Source: Meandrina meandrites
Taxonomy: Eukaryota; Cnidaria; Anthozoa; Scleractinia; Meandrinidae
Direction of reading: 5' to 3'
Length of the DNA: 64,000 bases
NCBI GenBank assembly: GCA_963693305.1
Contig: OY855908.1
Span: 20,390,493 to 20,454,492 of the forward strand
Position numbers and translations under genes: made by a program. Under the pieces are notes generated by a model. The model worked only from the letters and a program-made list of their open reading frames with translations. It was not told the origin of the DNA and did not search any database. Numbering within the stretch: position 1 is the first letter of the stretch; each line of letters begins with the position of its first letter. Below are positions 48,058 to 58,615 of this stretch, piece by piece.

Positions 48058-49695
48058 ATGAGCAATCAGAAAGATGATGATAAGAAAGATGATGATAAGA
48101 AAGATGATGATAAACCCGAATCTCTGTGGAACAGATTTCTCGAACGGTATCCCCATGCCGTCCTGTCTAAATTCCGACGAGTATTTGAAAGATACGATAG
48201 AGAGAATAAAGAAGAGCATGTAAAATTTGTCGGAAGGGACGGTTCAGAGTATGAAGTCTTTGATAAGAGTAAGTTTATGTACAGTCTGTACTTTCCCGAC
48301 GAGATGAAAAAAGCGTTGGGTCTTCCCGTGGATTTTCCTTTGGAGTTGACACTGAATCCACATCCCTCATTACCGATTCCTGCGGTCGATTTCGGTGAGA
48401 GTCGACCACTTAAGAGCCTCAATTTGAGAGAGAAGCTAAGTAGACTCGATATATTCGCTACGCCAACAGATTATTTCTCCGTACCTGTCAGAGATATATT
48501 TACGAATACGGTGATTAAACACACCTCTTCAAAAGAGTCGCATGAATGGTTGAACAGACCTAATATGAGGTATTGGCCGCAGCAGCTTAACTTCGCCGTC
48601 TGGTGTGCAACGACAGGTTGCGGGGTGAGCCTGCGTCTCTTATTAGAGGAGAAGATGGGGGGAATGGATGCGACTGACCATGAACTCAAACTTCCACCGC
48701 AGATACGATCCATTCTCTGGTTTCACGTCTACTTTACGATAAGGAGAATCCTGTTTCAGATGGGGGGAATACAGAGTTCGATCGCTTTACCCGGTGATCC
48801 ACCCTTCAATGAAAAGGACAACAGATACGACACTCCTTCTTATAAGAGAATCTGCAAAGAGTTTAATGTTTCGACCGATAGTGACTTTCGCTGCCATAAA
48901 GGAGAGAATCACGGGTTGGGATCTGTGTACATTTGGGTCTCTTACATAGGACCGTCTAAGGCCGGCCATGAATCTTCCTATCCGGGATTTTTTAAATTCA
49001 GCGAAGAGGGAGGAGAGGGATCGAAAGGCAATCTTCTGCAGTACATATTGAATGATATAGATAATGGTTACGAGTACTTTCTCACTCGTGTATCTAACGG
49101 ATTGACAAACGCCGGTCAGGCTAGACTCAATCAATCGATCGAAGCTTTAGTCTACTGCGTATTGGGTGCGCAGGTGAACGTAAGAAGCGGAATTCTCGGA
49201 GAGACGGGAAGTGCGCAGGAGGTTCGACAAGAGTTTCTCGTGTTATTAGAGGATGCGATTAAACAGCCGGACATAAGTAAGAGTGTACAGAGATTTCAAC
49301 TGGCGGTACAGGAGGCAAAAGGCAAGTTGGATTTGGCCGTCTCTCCCGGTACGTGGTTGATGCCATCGAGAATGGTGATAAATACGGAGAGTACGATCGG
49401 TTATAACAATAGACTGAAACGTGTCGAACCGACCATGAGATTGGGAGTGAATACAGATGTTAATTCAAAGAGCGTGCCGGTCGGAGTAAAGCATAACCTC
49501 GGAAAGAGTAAGGTACTGTTACCTCACACTTCGGTTGTGAAGAAGAGGGTTGATGTTAAGAAGTCTGAGGATGTGAAGAATGAGACTCCGTCGACTAAAC
49601 CTAAACCTGATAAGCCGGCGACAACGAAACATGAGATTAATCTTGCGGTGATTACGATTGTCGTCGGGGGATTAGCTTGGTATATGTTTCGATGA
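48058..49695 (+). CDS. Large conserved-looking Polinton protein, 545 aa, unknown
   Basis: Starts with three near-perfect KDDDKKDDDKKDDD-type acidic/basic repeats. The central body (about 130-420) has YWPQQLNFAVWCATTGCGVS, ILWFHVYFTIRRILFQMGG and GLGSVYIWVSYIGPS, mostly helical with few charged strands. A Lys/Pro-rich linker follows (about 490-525), and a single C-terminal membrane segment (LAVITIVVGGLAWYMF) ends the protein. It is the second largest product of the element. Being a C-terminally anchored, abundant-looking protein it may be structural. I could not assign penton, protease or terminal-protein identity. Confidence 0.75.
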   Translation: MSNQKDDDKKDDDKKDDDKPESLWNRFLERYPHAVLSKFRRVFERYDRENKEEHVKFVGRDGSEYEVFDKSKFMYSLYFPDEMKKALGLPVDFPLELTLNPHPSLPIPAVDFGESRPLKSLNLREKLSRLDIFATPTDYFSVPVRDIFTNTVIKHTSSKESHEWLNRPNMRYWPQQLNFAVWCATTGCGVSLRLLLEEKMGGMDATDHELKLPPQIRSILWFHVYFTIRRILFQMGGIQSSIALPGDPPFNEKDNRYDTPSYKRICKEFNVSTDSDFRCHKGENHGLGSVYIWVSYIGPSKAGHESSYPGFFKFSEEGGEGSKGNLLQYILNDIDNGYEYFLTRVSNGLTNAGQARLNQSIEALVYCVLGAQVNVRSGILGETGSAQEVRQEFLVLLEDAIKQPDISKSVQRFQLAVQEAKGKLDLAVSPGTWLMPSRMVINTESTIGYNNRLKRVEPTMRLGVNTDVNSKSVPVGVKHNLGKSKVLLPHTSVVKKRVDVKKSEDVKNETPSTKPKPDKPATTKHEINLAVITIVVGGLAWYMFR

Positions 49696-49708
49696 ATGAG
49701 ATGAGAAT

Positions 49709-49737
49709 TTTTCATAACTAGACTCAAGTTATGAAAA
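49709..49737. terminator. Hairpin between convergent genes
   Basis: TTTTCATAACT, 7-base loop, AGTTATGAAAA: an 11-bp perfect stem with T and A tracts at its feet. It lies midway between the ends of the 545-aa gene and the zinc-repeat gene. It may serve 3'-end formation in both directions. Confidence 0.55.
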
Positions 49738-49751
49738 GATAGAGCAGGGGT

Positions 49752-50384
49752 TCACTTGCATTCTTTACATCTTGACTTATGTTTACCGTGTGGACAGATC
49801 TGCGATCCTCCACAATCTTTACAGAAAGATTTTTGTTTACCATGAGGACAGATACCTTTTCCTTTACAGTCTTTACATTGGTATCTCATTCGGTTATGCT
49901 CACAGATTTCACTACCTTTGCAGTCTTTGCAATTAGATTTACGTCGGTTGTGAGGGCATATTCCTTTACCTTTACACTCTCTACATTGATATCTCTGTCT
50001 GCCATGAATACAGATCTTTGACCATCCACAATCTTTACAATTACGCCTCTGTTTGTCATGTTGACAGATTTCTCTGCACTCTTTACATTCATACTTTACT
50101 CGATTATGCTCACAGATACCCTCATCATTACAATCTTTACACATGTAAACTACTCGATCGTGAATGCATATATCACAGTCTTTGCAACTTTTTTCACGTA
50201 TTTTGTGAGAGCATTTTTTTTCAAATATTTCAATACCCTCTATCTTTACGTTAACCAACTCTATCGGCAACTCCTCAATCTCTTCAATTCGCTTAGTCAG
50301 CTCCGCTTTACACATTCTGTAATACCCTTTGATACCCAGCTTTTTGGCGTGAGCCTTCAAATCTTTTACTTTGAAATTCACCAT
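49752..50384 (-). CDS. SAP-domain protein with nine CxH...CxxC repeats
   Basis: 210 aa. Residues 1-36 are a SAP-like motif (VKDLKAHAKKLGIKGYYRMC) closely related to the polymerase N-terminus. Residues 58-210 hold nine tandem units of C-x-H-x(5-8)-C-x2-C (for example CIHGRQRYQCREC, CPHGKHKSRCKEC) about 17-20 residues apart, each able to bind one zinc. I infer a DNA- or RNA-binding protein acting on the element or its transcripts. It is read from a copy of the polymerase-type promoter. Intact. Confidence 0.78.
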   Translation of the reverse strand: MVNFKVKDLKAHAKKLGIKGYYRMCKAELTKRIEEIEELPIELVNVKIEGIEIFEKKCSHKIREKSCKDCDICIHDRVVYMCKDCNDEGICEHNRVKYECKECREICQHDKQRRNCKDCGWSKICIHGRQRYQCRECKGKGICPHNRRKSNCKDCKGSEICEHNRMRYQCKDCKGKGICPHGKQKSFCKDCGGSQICPHGKHKSRCKECK

Positions 50385-50455
50385 ACTTATTATTTATAAA
50401 ATAAATCTTTAAGTCAAAAATTCACTTTTACAAGATACATAATTTATCGAGGATG
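50382..50455 (-). promoter_or_regulatory. Third copy of the terminal promoter cassette
   Basis: On the minus strand the blocks TCCTCGATAAATT, AAAAGTGAA, CTTAAAGATTT and AATAAGTATGG appear in the same order as upstream of the polymerase and end at the start codon at 50384. Confidence 0.65.
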
Positions 50456-50632
50456 ACTATGGTTGCGAATGTCTTTCATAATTACATTATAGTTATGTAT
50501 TAGGATCTGCATATATTCATCAACTGTGATAATTCTGTTTGATGGTGGTTGTTTAAACCCTCGTTTCTTTAATTCTTCATCAGATTTCTCCCTGGCGAGG
50601 GCCTTCAGCTGTTTGACTGATTTACCTTCCAT
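50444..50632 (-). CDS. 62-aa ORF starting with the polymerase N-terminus
   Basis: The first 13 codons (MEGKSVKQLKALA) are the right-arm copy of the polymerase start, including its promoter. After the inverted repeat ends, the frame continues with unrelated sequence (SNRIITVDEYMQIL) to a stop. It may be a by-product of the inverted repeat reaching into coding DNA, or a truncated short SAP protein. Its tail overlaps the promoter cassette of the zinc-repeat gene. Confidence 0.45.
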   Translation of the reverse strand: MEGKSVKQLKALAREKSDEELKKRGFKQPPSNRIITVDEYMQILIHNYNVIMKDIRNHSHPR

Positions 50633-50812
50633 ACTTATTAATCATGAAAGATTCCTTTAAGCTGAAATTTCACTTTCACATGAAGAATTTATCGAGGATT
50701 TTTATCTTGGGAGGGTACGAGTATGGTTTGTCTAGGAATTAAGGGGGAATTTTGTTGTCGCCTCGGGTAAAATTTAATGAAATGAGCCAGCTCTCTCGAA
50801 AAGACAACTACT
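50593..50812 (-). repeat. Polinton unique inner inverted repeat, right
   Basis: 220 bp; complement of 35629-35848 with one visible difference. Confidence 0.95.
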
Positions 50813-51664
<852 letters not shown>

Positions 51665-51675
51665 ACCTTGGACGA

Positions 51676-52189
51676 ACTCTGGGAAAGTGAAAAAATATCT
51701 TTTTTTCTATTGGTCATTCACAGAACAATAGAAGTCCGTCCGGAAGTCTGAAAATCATCCCCGGAAGTAAACCAAACCAACTCCTATTCTGCATTCCGCA
51801 AAATAGTGGTTTACGCCCACGTCGCAAGTGGAGGTTAGGTGCCAAAGGGGCCCGTGGGCTGCAATCGCAATCACACCCCCAGGGCGCCAGAACACCCGAC
51901 TGGCCTGCCAAACCCGGAAACCAGCTACGAGCACCACGTGCCAAGCCCCCAACCCCGAGCACCCGTCACACTCGAGCCCTACTGGGTTAGTGGAAGAGAG
52001 ATTACCCAATAAACCAAGAGAAAAGACGACCCGGTAAAAAGGGGAGGGTGGGAAGGGAACGCTGAAAGCGCTACTCTAAACTGAACGCCACACTGATAAA
52101 CCCAAGACTGAAAGCACATGGGATGGAAACGCATGTACACGACACGACGAGAATACCGGTGGACGAAAGTCGGCCCCAGCTCACCAACA
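51676..52189. other. Right flank of the Polinton, unassigned GC-rich stretch
   Basis: 51820-52190 is GC-rich (for example CCAAGCCCCCAACCCCGAGC) compared with its surroundings and may be the 5' part of the LINE copy. No gene recognised. Confidence 0.4.
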
Positions 52190-53110
52190 GCCATATGATA
52201 CGCAATTGGTGTTTCGATAACCTTCTCCTTCTAAATCCAGACAAAACAAAACTGATGGTTTTTGGAAGTAGACAGCTCACTTCCAAACTCCCTGACTTCA
52301 GAATAACTCTACTGGGGAAAGAACTTGTCCCTGTATCTTCTGCCAAGGACCTTGGGGTTATTGACCCGAATATTACTTCTGACGACCATATTTTGAAAAC
52401 AGTCTCATCGTGTATGTCTAGTTTAGCTCAAATTAGTCGTGTAAAACATGTGTTTAAGCGTGATACGCTTATGACAATAATTAATGCGTTAGTATTTAGT
52501 AAACTATTCTATTGCTCATCCGTGTGGTCCAACAGCTCCGGAAAAAACATCTGCAAGTTGCAATTGGTCCAGAACTTTGCCGCCCGCATCATCACAGGTA
52601 CGAGGAAATTCGACCACATCACGCCAGCATTGAAAGATCTACGCTGGCTTCCTATTAAACAACACCTTTACCTTCGTGACGTTGTGTTAGCCTTTAAATC
52701 TATGACTGGATGCGCGCCTCGTTATCTTAGTGATCAGTTCACCACCCGAAACAAAATCACCAAACGTACGACCCCGAACTGTCAGCTTTTAAATATTCCC
52801 CTCTATAAATATGCCTCTGGTCAAAGAACATTTCATTATAGAACAGTGAACATTTGGAATAACCTTACATCGAACTTAAAAACCCTTAAAACCATTTCAT
52901 CTTTTAAATTTCATTTAAAATCAAAAGTAATGGAGGAGTTTTTAACATAGATTAATTAGGAGTAATTCATTTTATCCAAATTTTTATCATTGTAATTTTT
53001 ATCATTGTAATGTTTATCATTGTAATTTTTATAATTTTAAAATTGTAATTTCTATTGTAATTTATTGTCACTGAAAAGCCCCGTAAGGAGAGTGTCAAAT
53101 TCATTAAAGT
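52190..53110 (+). pseudogene. LINE (CR1-like) reverse transcriptase 3' fragment
   Basis: Open frame ending at 52950 encodes a LINE RT C-terminus: NLLLLNPDKTKLMVFGS, the ..KDLGV... segment, NFAARIITGTRKFDHITP, LRWLPIKQHL and a terminal VNIWNNL. The 3' end has TTTATCATTGTAATT repeats near 52980-53030 and a short tail near 53105. 5' truncated, so dead. Confidence 0.8.
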
Positions 53111-53373
53111 TTAAAGTTTAAAGTAACGCAACAAAAGCTAAACGCCACAAACGCTACGCGCTACAAAATTATAAACTCTTAATACTCCACTGACATGGCT
53201 ATGCTCCTTGTCGTTAACTATGTTAAATAATATTTAACTGTATTAAAAAGTAATGTAAAATTGCGCTCCTGCGCATTGGAGTGTTTGTGCGTTCCGCGAT
53301 CGGCCGCATTTTTCGAGCCCGTGTGCGCCTTCCGGCGGTCTCCTTCGAATCAAACTAGCGACTTGGAGCATGT

Positions 53374-53448
53374 CCAAATACACCCCAGAAGTTAGAAAGA
53401 ACCAATACACAGTATAACTGAAAGAGAGAACTTACATTTAATGAATTA
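53374..53448 (+). repeat. Dispersed ~75-bp repeat, copy 3
   Basis: GTTAGAAAGAACCAATACAC and AGTATAACTGAAA match the copies at 4383 and 16258. Confidence 0.6.
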
Positions 53449-53504
53449 TCTTAGAATAATAAAAAAAAAACAGAAATATCTATCATTCTTTACAAAGGGG
53501 TAAA

Positions 53505-54215
53505 AAGCAGAGACCGATACAACGTAGAAAGATTTTAAATTTGGAGTAGACTTTTTTTTTTTATAAGAACCTCTTTTATAAGAACGTTGAGGCCGATATT
53601 TGCTAAGAACATACCCCAGGCTGTGAGCCGGAGAACATCTTTATTTTGCCCATTTGTCTTAATTTTTCGTAAAATGAGCAGTGTAAATAAATACAATAAA
53701 TGCAAAACTGTGGTCTAACAGGAATGCTTTTAAAAAAGATTGTCCGCGGCACCGGATCACAGGGAGCAGGCCGCGCAAGCATGTCAAGAGCAACTTCATA
53801 CACCAGATTGGGCGAACAATGCTGTTTGATACGTTTCCTAAAGAACGTCTTAAGATCATTTTCAGTCTAAAATCGTGAAAAAATAAGAACGATCAGCCTC
53901 AGCCCCAAAATTAGAGTGTACTATATTTCGGCTGGGCCAAACCAGCCATCTTCAGGTACAATGGGAGTTTACATTGGATATGGGGGTGTTTTATATGCAG
54001 TGATTGTCGTATTTTGCGTAATACCGGAAATACGCAAAACTAATTTTAAAAATTGACAGTGTAAAAGAAGCTAAAAATAAAGTAATTTAAACTAAAATAG
54101 TAAAATAGCTGATTAAAATAGTACAGGTAAGTAAAGAAGAAGACTGGTATGGCCAGCCGAAATATAGTACACCAAATTTAAAACCTTTCTACGTTGTATC
54201 GGTCTCTGCTTTTTT
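53505..54215. mobile_element. Inverted Penelope-LTR-like pieces
   Basis: GCAGAGACCGATACAACGTA at 53510 recurs complemented near 54195. GTGTACTATATTTCGGCTGG at 53922 recurs complemented at about 54150-54172. The TATTTCGGCTGG motif followed by CCATCTTCAGG is typical of Penelope LTR-like ends. No coding part remains. Confidence 0.45.
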
Positions 54216-56801
54216 ATATTCTTCATTTTATGTCTTAAACCGATTAAACCACTATTGATCCAACGTACACCAGTAGGATCATCATCCACGGTTTCTTGCT
54301 TGCTTGCTTGAACATTGTATAAACAAAACAGCAATTGACCCCGGGGATTGATCTTGCTCACGCGCGAGTACCGTCGAGCGTGACGCTAAAAAACAGCGCC
54401 GGTGGGAAAATGGCCGTCGAAAATCTGGAGGCGCGTTACCTTTCAAGTAATGGGAAGTGTTTTCCTGCTTCGCCTGCTTCTTAGTTTTCAATTTTAGCAT
54501 TGAAATTCTGTAAAGCAGATGTTTTCCTTTGTTGTTATGTTTTTAGATTTTCATTTTTTAAAACGTTTTCACTTGTTTTGTGTCAGCGCTCTGCAGAAGA
54601 CTATTATTCTTTTATTTTCTTGAGTTTTGTCATGTTTCCATTTAAATATTTTCCCTCAGTATTCATTAACGATTCAGAAACGCATTAACGGGGTTATTTT
54701 TAGCTCAAGCAATAACGCTTACCATCAAAAATTAATTAGCAGAGCATGTTTTGATCCTGGAAAGTTGAGTATGATTTGATAGTAACCTATATACTACTTA
54801 GAAGCTGGTGTTCGCCGGCTTGGGTCGTTATTGCTGACCAAAGAACCAGACGAAAGCCGTTTGAAGTCAGTTACGACATGAACTAATTTTGCCTTAGATA
54901 ACACAGAATTAGATAGCTTTAGCTGATTGGCTGCACTGTGAACGATATTTGAATGACCAACATTACCTTTGTCAATAAGACTGCTTGTGTAGACGCCGAC
55001 GAATACCGGATGAAAGTAACGTCCATGGACGATCCACCATCATTTGAAACAAGGGATCTAAAAGCCTAGGTAAGGAAATCTGATCGCGTATCTGATCGCG
55101 TAGTGTGACACATTTCAATCATTAAAGCCTCGAGAGGCGATACGTTTAACAAAGTGCTGTTAAGGGACAGAAAGCGAATCATTTATGATAACTCTGCGGC
55201 CACAAAAATCTCATTTCGGTTTGTTTGGGACTTATACACACGAGAAATTCATTCACGTTCAAACCAGACTCATTTCTCGTAAATTTACATTTTCTTTATT
55301 GCTCTGAACAACAAACTGCACGAGGCTTCCTAAAATAATGATCACACAAACGTTTCTTGTCCGGCGGCTATCCCGGTACACAATCGTATAGCTAGTTTTA
55401 TTTCCAAATCAGTTTGGTAAAATTAAACTCGGTTTGTACAAGGCGACGGATAAAGGTTAATAGATGAAGGTTAGCATATCCTAGCATTGTACTGTTCCAC
55501 CTCCCCAAATTTGAAGTGTTGTAAGTAATTTATTGCGCAGGTTGACTTCTTCAATTTGAAGTATATATGCATAAACACAATAATATTTTACTCGCTAGTT
55601 GTTTCGTATGCAGGCCGCTTGATATAAATACACATGTATCAGGAAAACTTCAAGCGAACTACCTTCCAGAGTGTCAAGTTGAATCATAAAAAATCTTAAT
55701 TTGTTATTTCATCGCGTACAGTTGCATCTTAGCGTAATGTGTTTAATACACGGCGATATGGGTGTGGATGTACAAACTGTAGATACATTTATCGGGCTGC
55801 CGTGTTGGGAAAAATATGTCAAATTTGCATAACACTAAAAACTCTCTTGGGTCGGCTTATCGTCACTGTATCATTGGTTTTGGTCATCGTGGAAATTTGA
55901 CTGCCTCTTTTAAATCCGCTTTTATGCCTAAATTAAAACAAGTGAAAGCCTACTCCTTTTTCTTTTTGTGAAATAATGTACAGTCATGGAAATACAATCA
56001 TGTCAAAAGTAAGCAGAAAATAAACAAAAGGTAAAGGGTGAATGTAAATTGTGCCCAGCATAGATAACACGTTTTCCCTTAGTAACAAGTTTTAAGGCCC
56101 TTGTCAAGAAACTGTAAACATTTCTTGTTGCTGTTGTTGATTACATTCATTTAGACTTGGACTTGAGGATTTCTTGACATAAAGTCTAGGAGCGATATTA
56201 TATCAGTACTTTATTCTTTGTTCTAGAGAAAAATTCAATGCTTACAATTTAGTGACGTAAAATAAATTAGGAATCCAGAGAGTTAATCCCGTTTTGCTGA
56301 CATGAAGTAGCGGTTTTATTGATTGTCGCCGTCATAATGATAATTAAAGAAAACAAGTATCTGCAATGAAAGCATTTTTCAGTACTTTTCCTAGATAAAG
56401 ACTAGGTGGGGTTTTTTGTCATTTTTTTTTTCTGGTGTGTGTGTGTGCGTTCGGTTACCAGTTAAAAGTGGCGCGACATATCAGCTTGTCAAATTGCACG
56501 CACACATCCTCCCCAAGGACAAATAGTCGTTCGTTTGTCGCGAACTTTCGTTGTTTCAGCCGGTGGTAGTTTTCTTTCCTGGCATTGGGTGTTCAGTATC
56601 TCCCGTCAAGGAGATATGTTTCTAAATTCAACATTTTCTTTCTTCGTTGTATATCCCAAAGGATTTCTTGTATGGAAGAGCGGGAAATTGGAGAGGGGTT
56701 AGTTAGAGGGAATACGTAGGGAATGGAGCACATGCACTCCCCTTCAAAGTTATGTCGTCAAACTCACCAAACTACTGCTAAATGTTTTTTACAATTTAGG
56801 A
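54216..56801. other. Intergenic, unassigned
   Basis: No gene, tRNA or terminal repeats recognised. A short TG repeat lies near 56438. Confidence 0.35.
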
Positions 56802-57085
56802 GGCAGCGTGGCGTAGTGGTTAGGGCGCTGGACTTGTAATCCGGAGGTCCCGGGTTCAAATCCTCCTCCCTGCCACTAGATGGATTTGTCTTCGGTGGTC
56901 CCGAATTCAACTCCTCCACGCTTTGTATATAGCCAACTGGTCATCCTTCTGCCAGTTGGGATTTTTAACAAGTTTCTGTTTGATTTAAAATATTTCTTTC
57001 ACTATTTACAGTGTCCTCAATTAGTACAGCCGTGCTAAACACATTGACACTTAAATAAAGTGATTTGATTTGATTTTTGATTTGT
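56802..57085 (+). mobile_element. tRNA-derived SINE with TGATT tail
   Basis: Head 56802-56875 folds like a tRNA-Thr(TGT): A box GGCGTAGTGGTTAGGGC, anticodon loop CTTGTAA, B box GGTTCAAATCC. There are several mismatches in the acceptor and T stems. A non-tRNA body and a TGATTTGATTTGATT tail follow. Confidence 0.75.
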
Positions 57086-57126
57086 AGTCAAAATCAACAA
57101 ATTCATTGAAAACGTATCAATTCAGT

Positions 57127-57175
57127 TTGTCACCGGGCCCGGGAATCGAACCCGGGCCACATTGGTAGGACCCAG
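57127..57175 (-). mobile_element. SINE head fragment
   Basis: On the minus strand ACCAATGTGGCCCGGGTTCG matches the SINE head at 16379-16410. Only the B-box region is left. Confidence 0.6.
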
Positions 57176-58069
57176 GAAGTTCGATCACATCGCAAGTCTT
57201 CACCTCATAAGTGACTACATTGTAAGACAAACGACAATACTTTGTAATCTTCTTGACAAGAAAAAAAAATTAAGTGAACCCGCAAACTTTTGCAAATTCA
57301 AGTTCAATTCAGGCATGCAGTCAAAAACACCAGCCAGACGTTAAAAGCATTGAAACGTGCACATGTTCTTCCGTTCAGTTCAAGAATCTTGAGAATTTGA
57401 AAGCATACATGCCAGTAATCTCGACCTTCTCTTATGAAATTTTCATGTCGTTCAGAAGTAAAATATCAGAGAGTACGAACCGGCCAAATTAAGGGCGGAT
57501 AATTTCATAGCTTTTTCGACATTTACATCCAATTTACAGTGCCAGATAAATTCATTAGATGTGAATACAAGTTAAAACGCGCCATTTAACATGTTTATAT
57601 AACAACGAAAGAAATGAAAAATACTTTGAGCAAAATGCTCCCCGGGGGGGTGAGAAGAGAACAAATTCCTGTCTCTTTTTACCTTTCGCTCATGTAATTG
57701 ATGAATTTTTGCTTGCACGTGGTATCTGAGGTAAATTGTGAGCGTAGGAGCTAAACCTCGAAACCGAGCGGCGGGGTGGCAAGGATTCAAACAACGAAGA
57801 TGGTTTATCACGTGCGTCGAAAAGATGCGCACGGGGCATATCTTTGCCGGTCGTATTAAAATTCATAATAATCTCCATTTTGTGCAAAATCATACCGGTA
57901 CATAAATCTAGCCTCCTTCGCAGACGTTCTTTTGGCTCGTCACGCAATCTTTTCTCGAGCCAAAAGAACGTCTGAGCTATTCCCAGACTCCGCTCATCGC
58001 TCAGTTTCCCGCCACTGAACCCTGACGACAACGCCTACTGAAAAATGAATTTCTATTGTACTTATGAAC
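57176..58069. other. Intergenic with a 19-bp hairpin
   Basis: No gene. The stem-loop at 57921-57974 is listed separately. Confidence 0.4.
57921..57974. repeat. 19-bp perfect stem-loop
   Basis: CAGACGTTCTTTTGGCTCG, a 16-base loop, then the exact complement. Likely part of a dispersed foldback repeat. Confidence 0.8.
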
Positions 58070-58615
58070 TTCGCAATTATCCAGATGTATTTAATTAAGT
58101 GTATCTATCGGTTTGATTTAGAACTAATTCCAAATATAAAAACCAAAAATTATCCGAAAATGTCCAAAATACGCATAATTTGGTCATTTCACGTTGTTGT
58201 TTCGCAAAGAACGGCTATGAACGAACGGCTTTCTCAAAAACAGGTTATCTCATACAAAAAAATTTCTGCATGTCAAACATGTATACTTTGTTGGAGCGAA
58301 GCACGAACCACACATACTAGTATCAACAGCTGCTATATTGTTTTTTAACTTCCTGCCAGCTTTCTGTGCGCATGTCAGGTAGTAAAAACTGTGGAGTTAT
58401 GGGCAAATTATAATTTAGCATAATTTATTAACTAGATGCGGCACATGTAAAATGCGGCGTTTAAAACAATAGTCGAACTTCAGTTGATTATTCGACTGGA
58501 ACAGTCGAATATTCGACTGAACTAGCATTTAATTCAAATCTGCGAAATTTAATTATTTTAAATATCGCATTTTACATGCAATTTGATTCGGCTCGAGTAA
58601 AAGGCGACGTCAAGA
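58070..58615. mobile_element. Degraded Harbinger-like MITE, copy 3
   Basis: Shares internal blocks with the copies at 1132 and 14560 (AAATATAAAAACC.AAAATTAT, TGGTCATTTCAC.TTGTTGTT, AATTCAAATCTGC). The termini have decayed and an extra segment is present around 58225-58430. Confidence 0.6.

Noticed and set aside
56802..56875. Functional tRNA-Thr(TGT) gene
   Set aside because: Acceptor and T stems have mismatches, and the sequence continues into a SINE body and tail.
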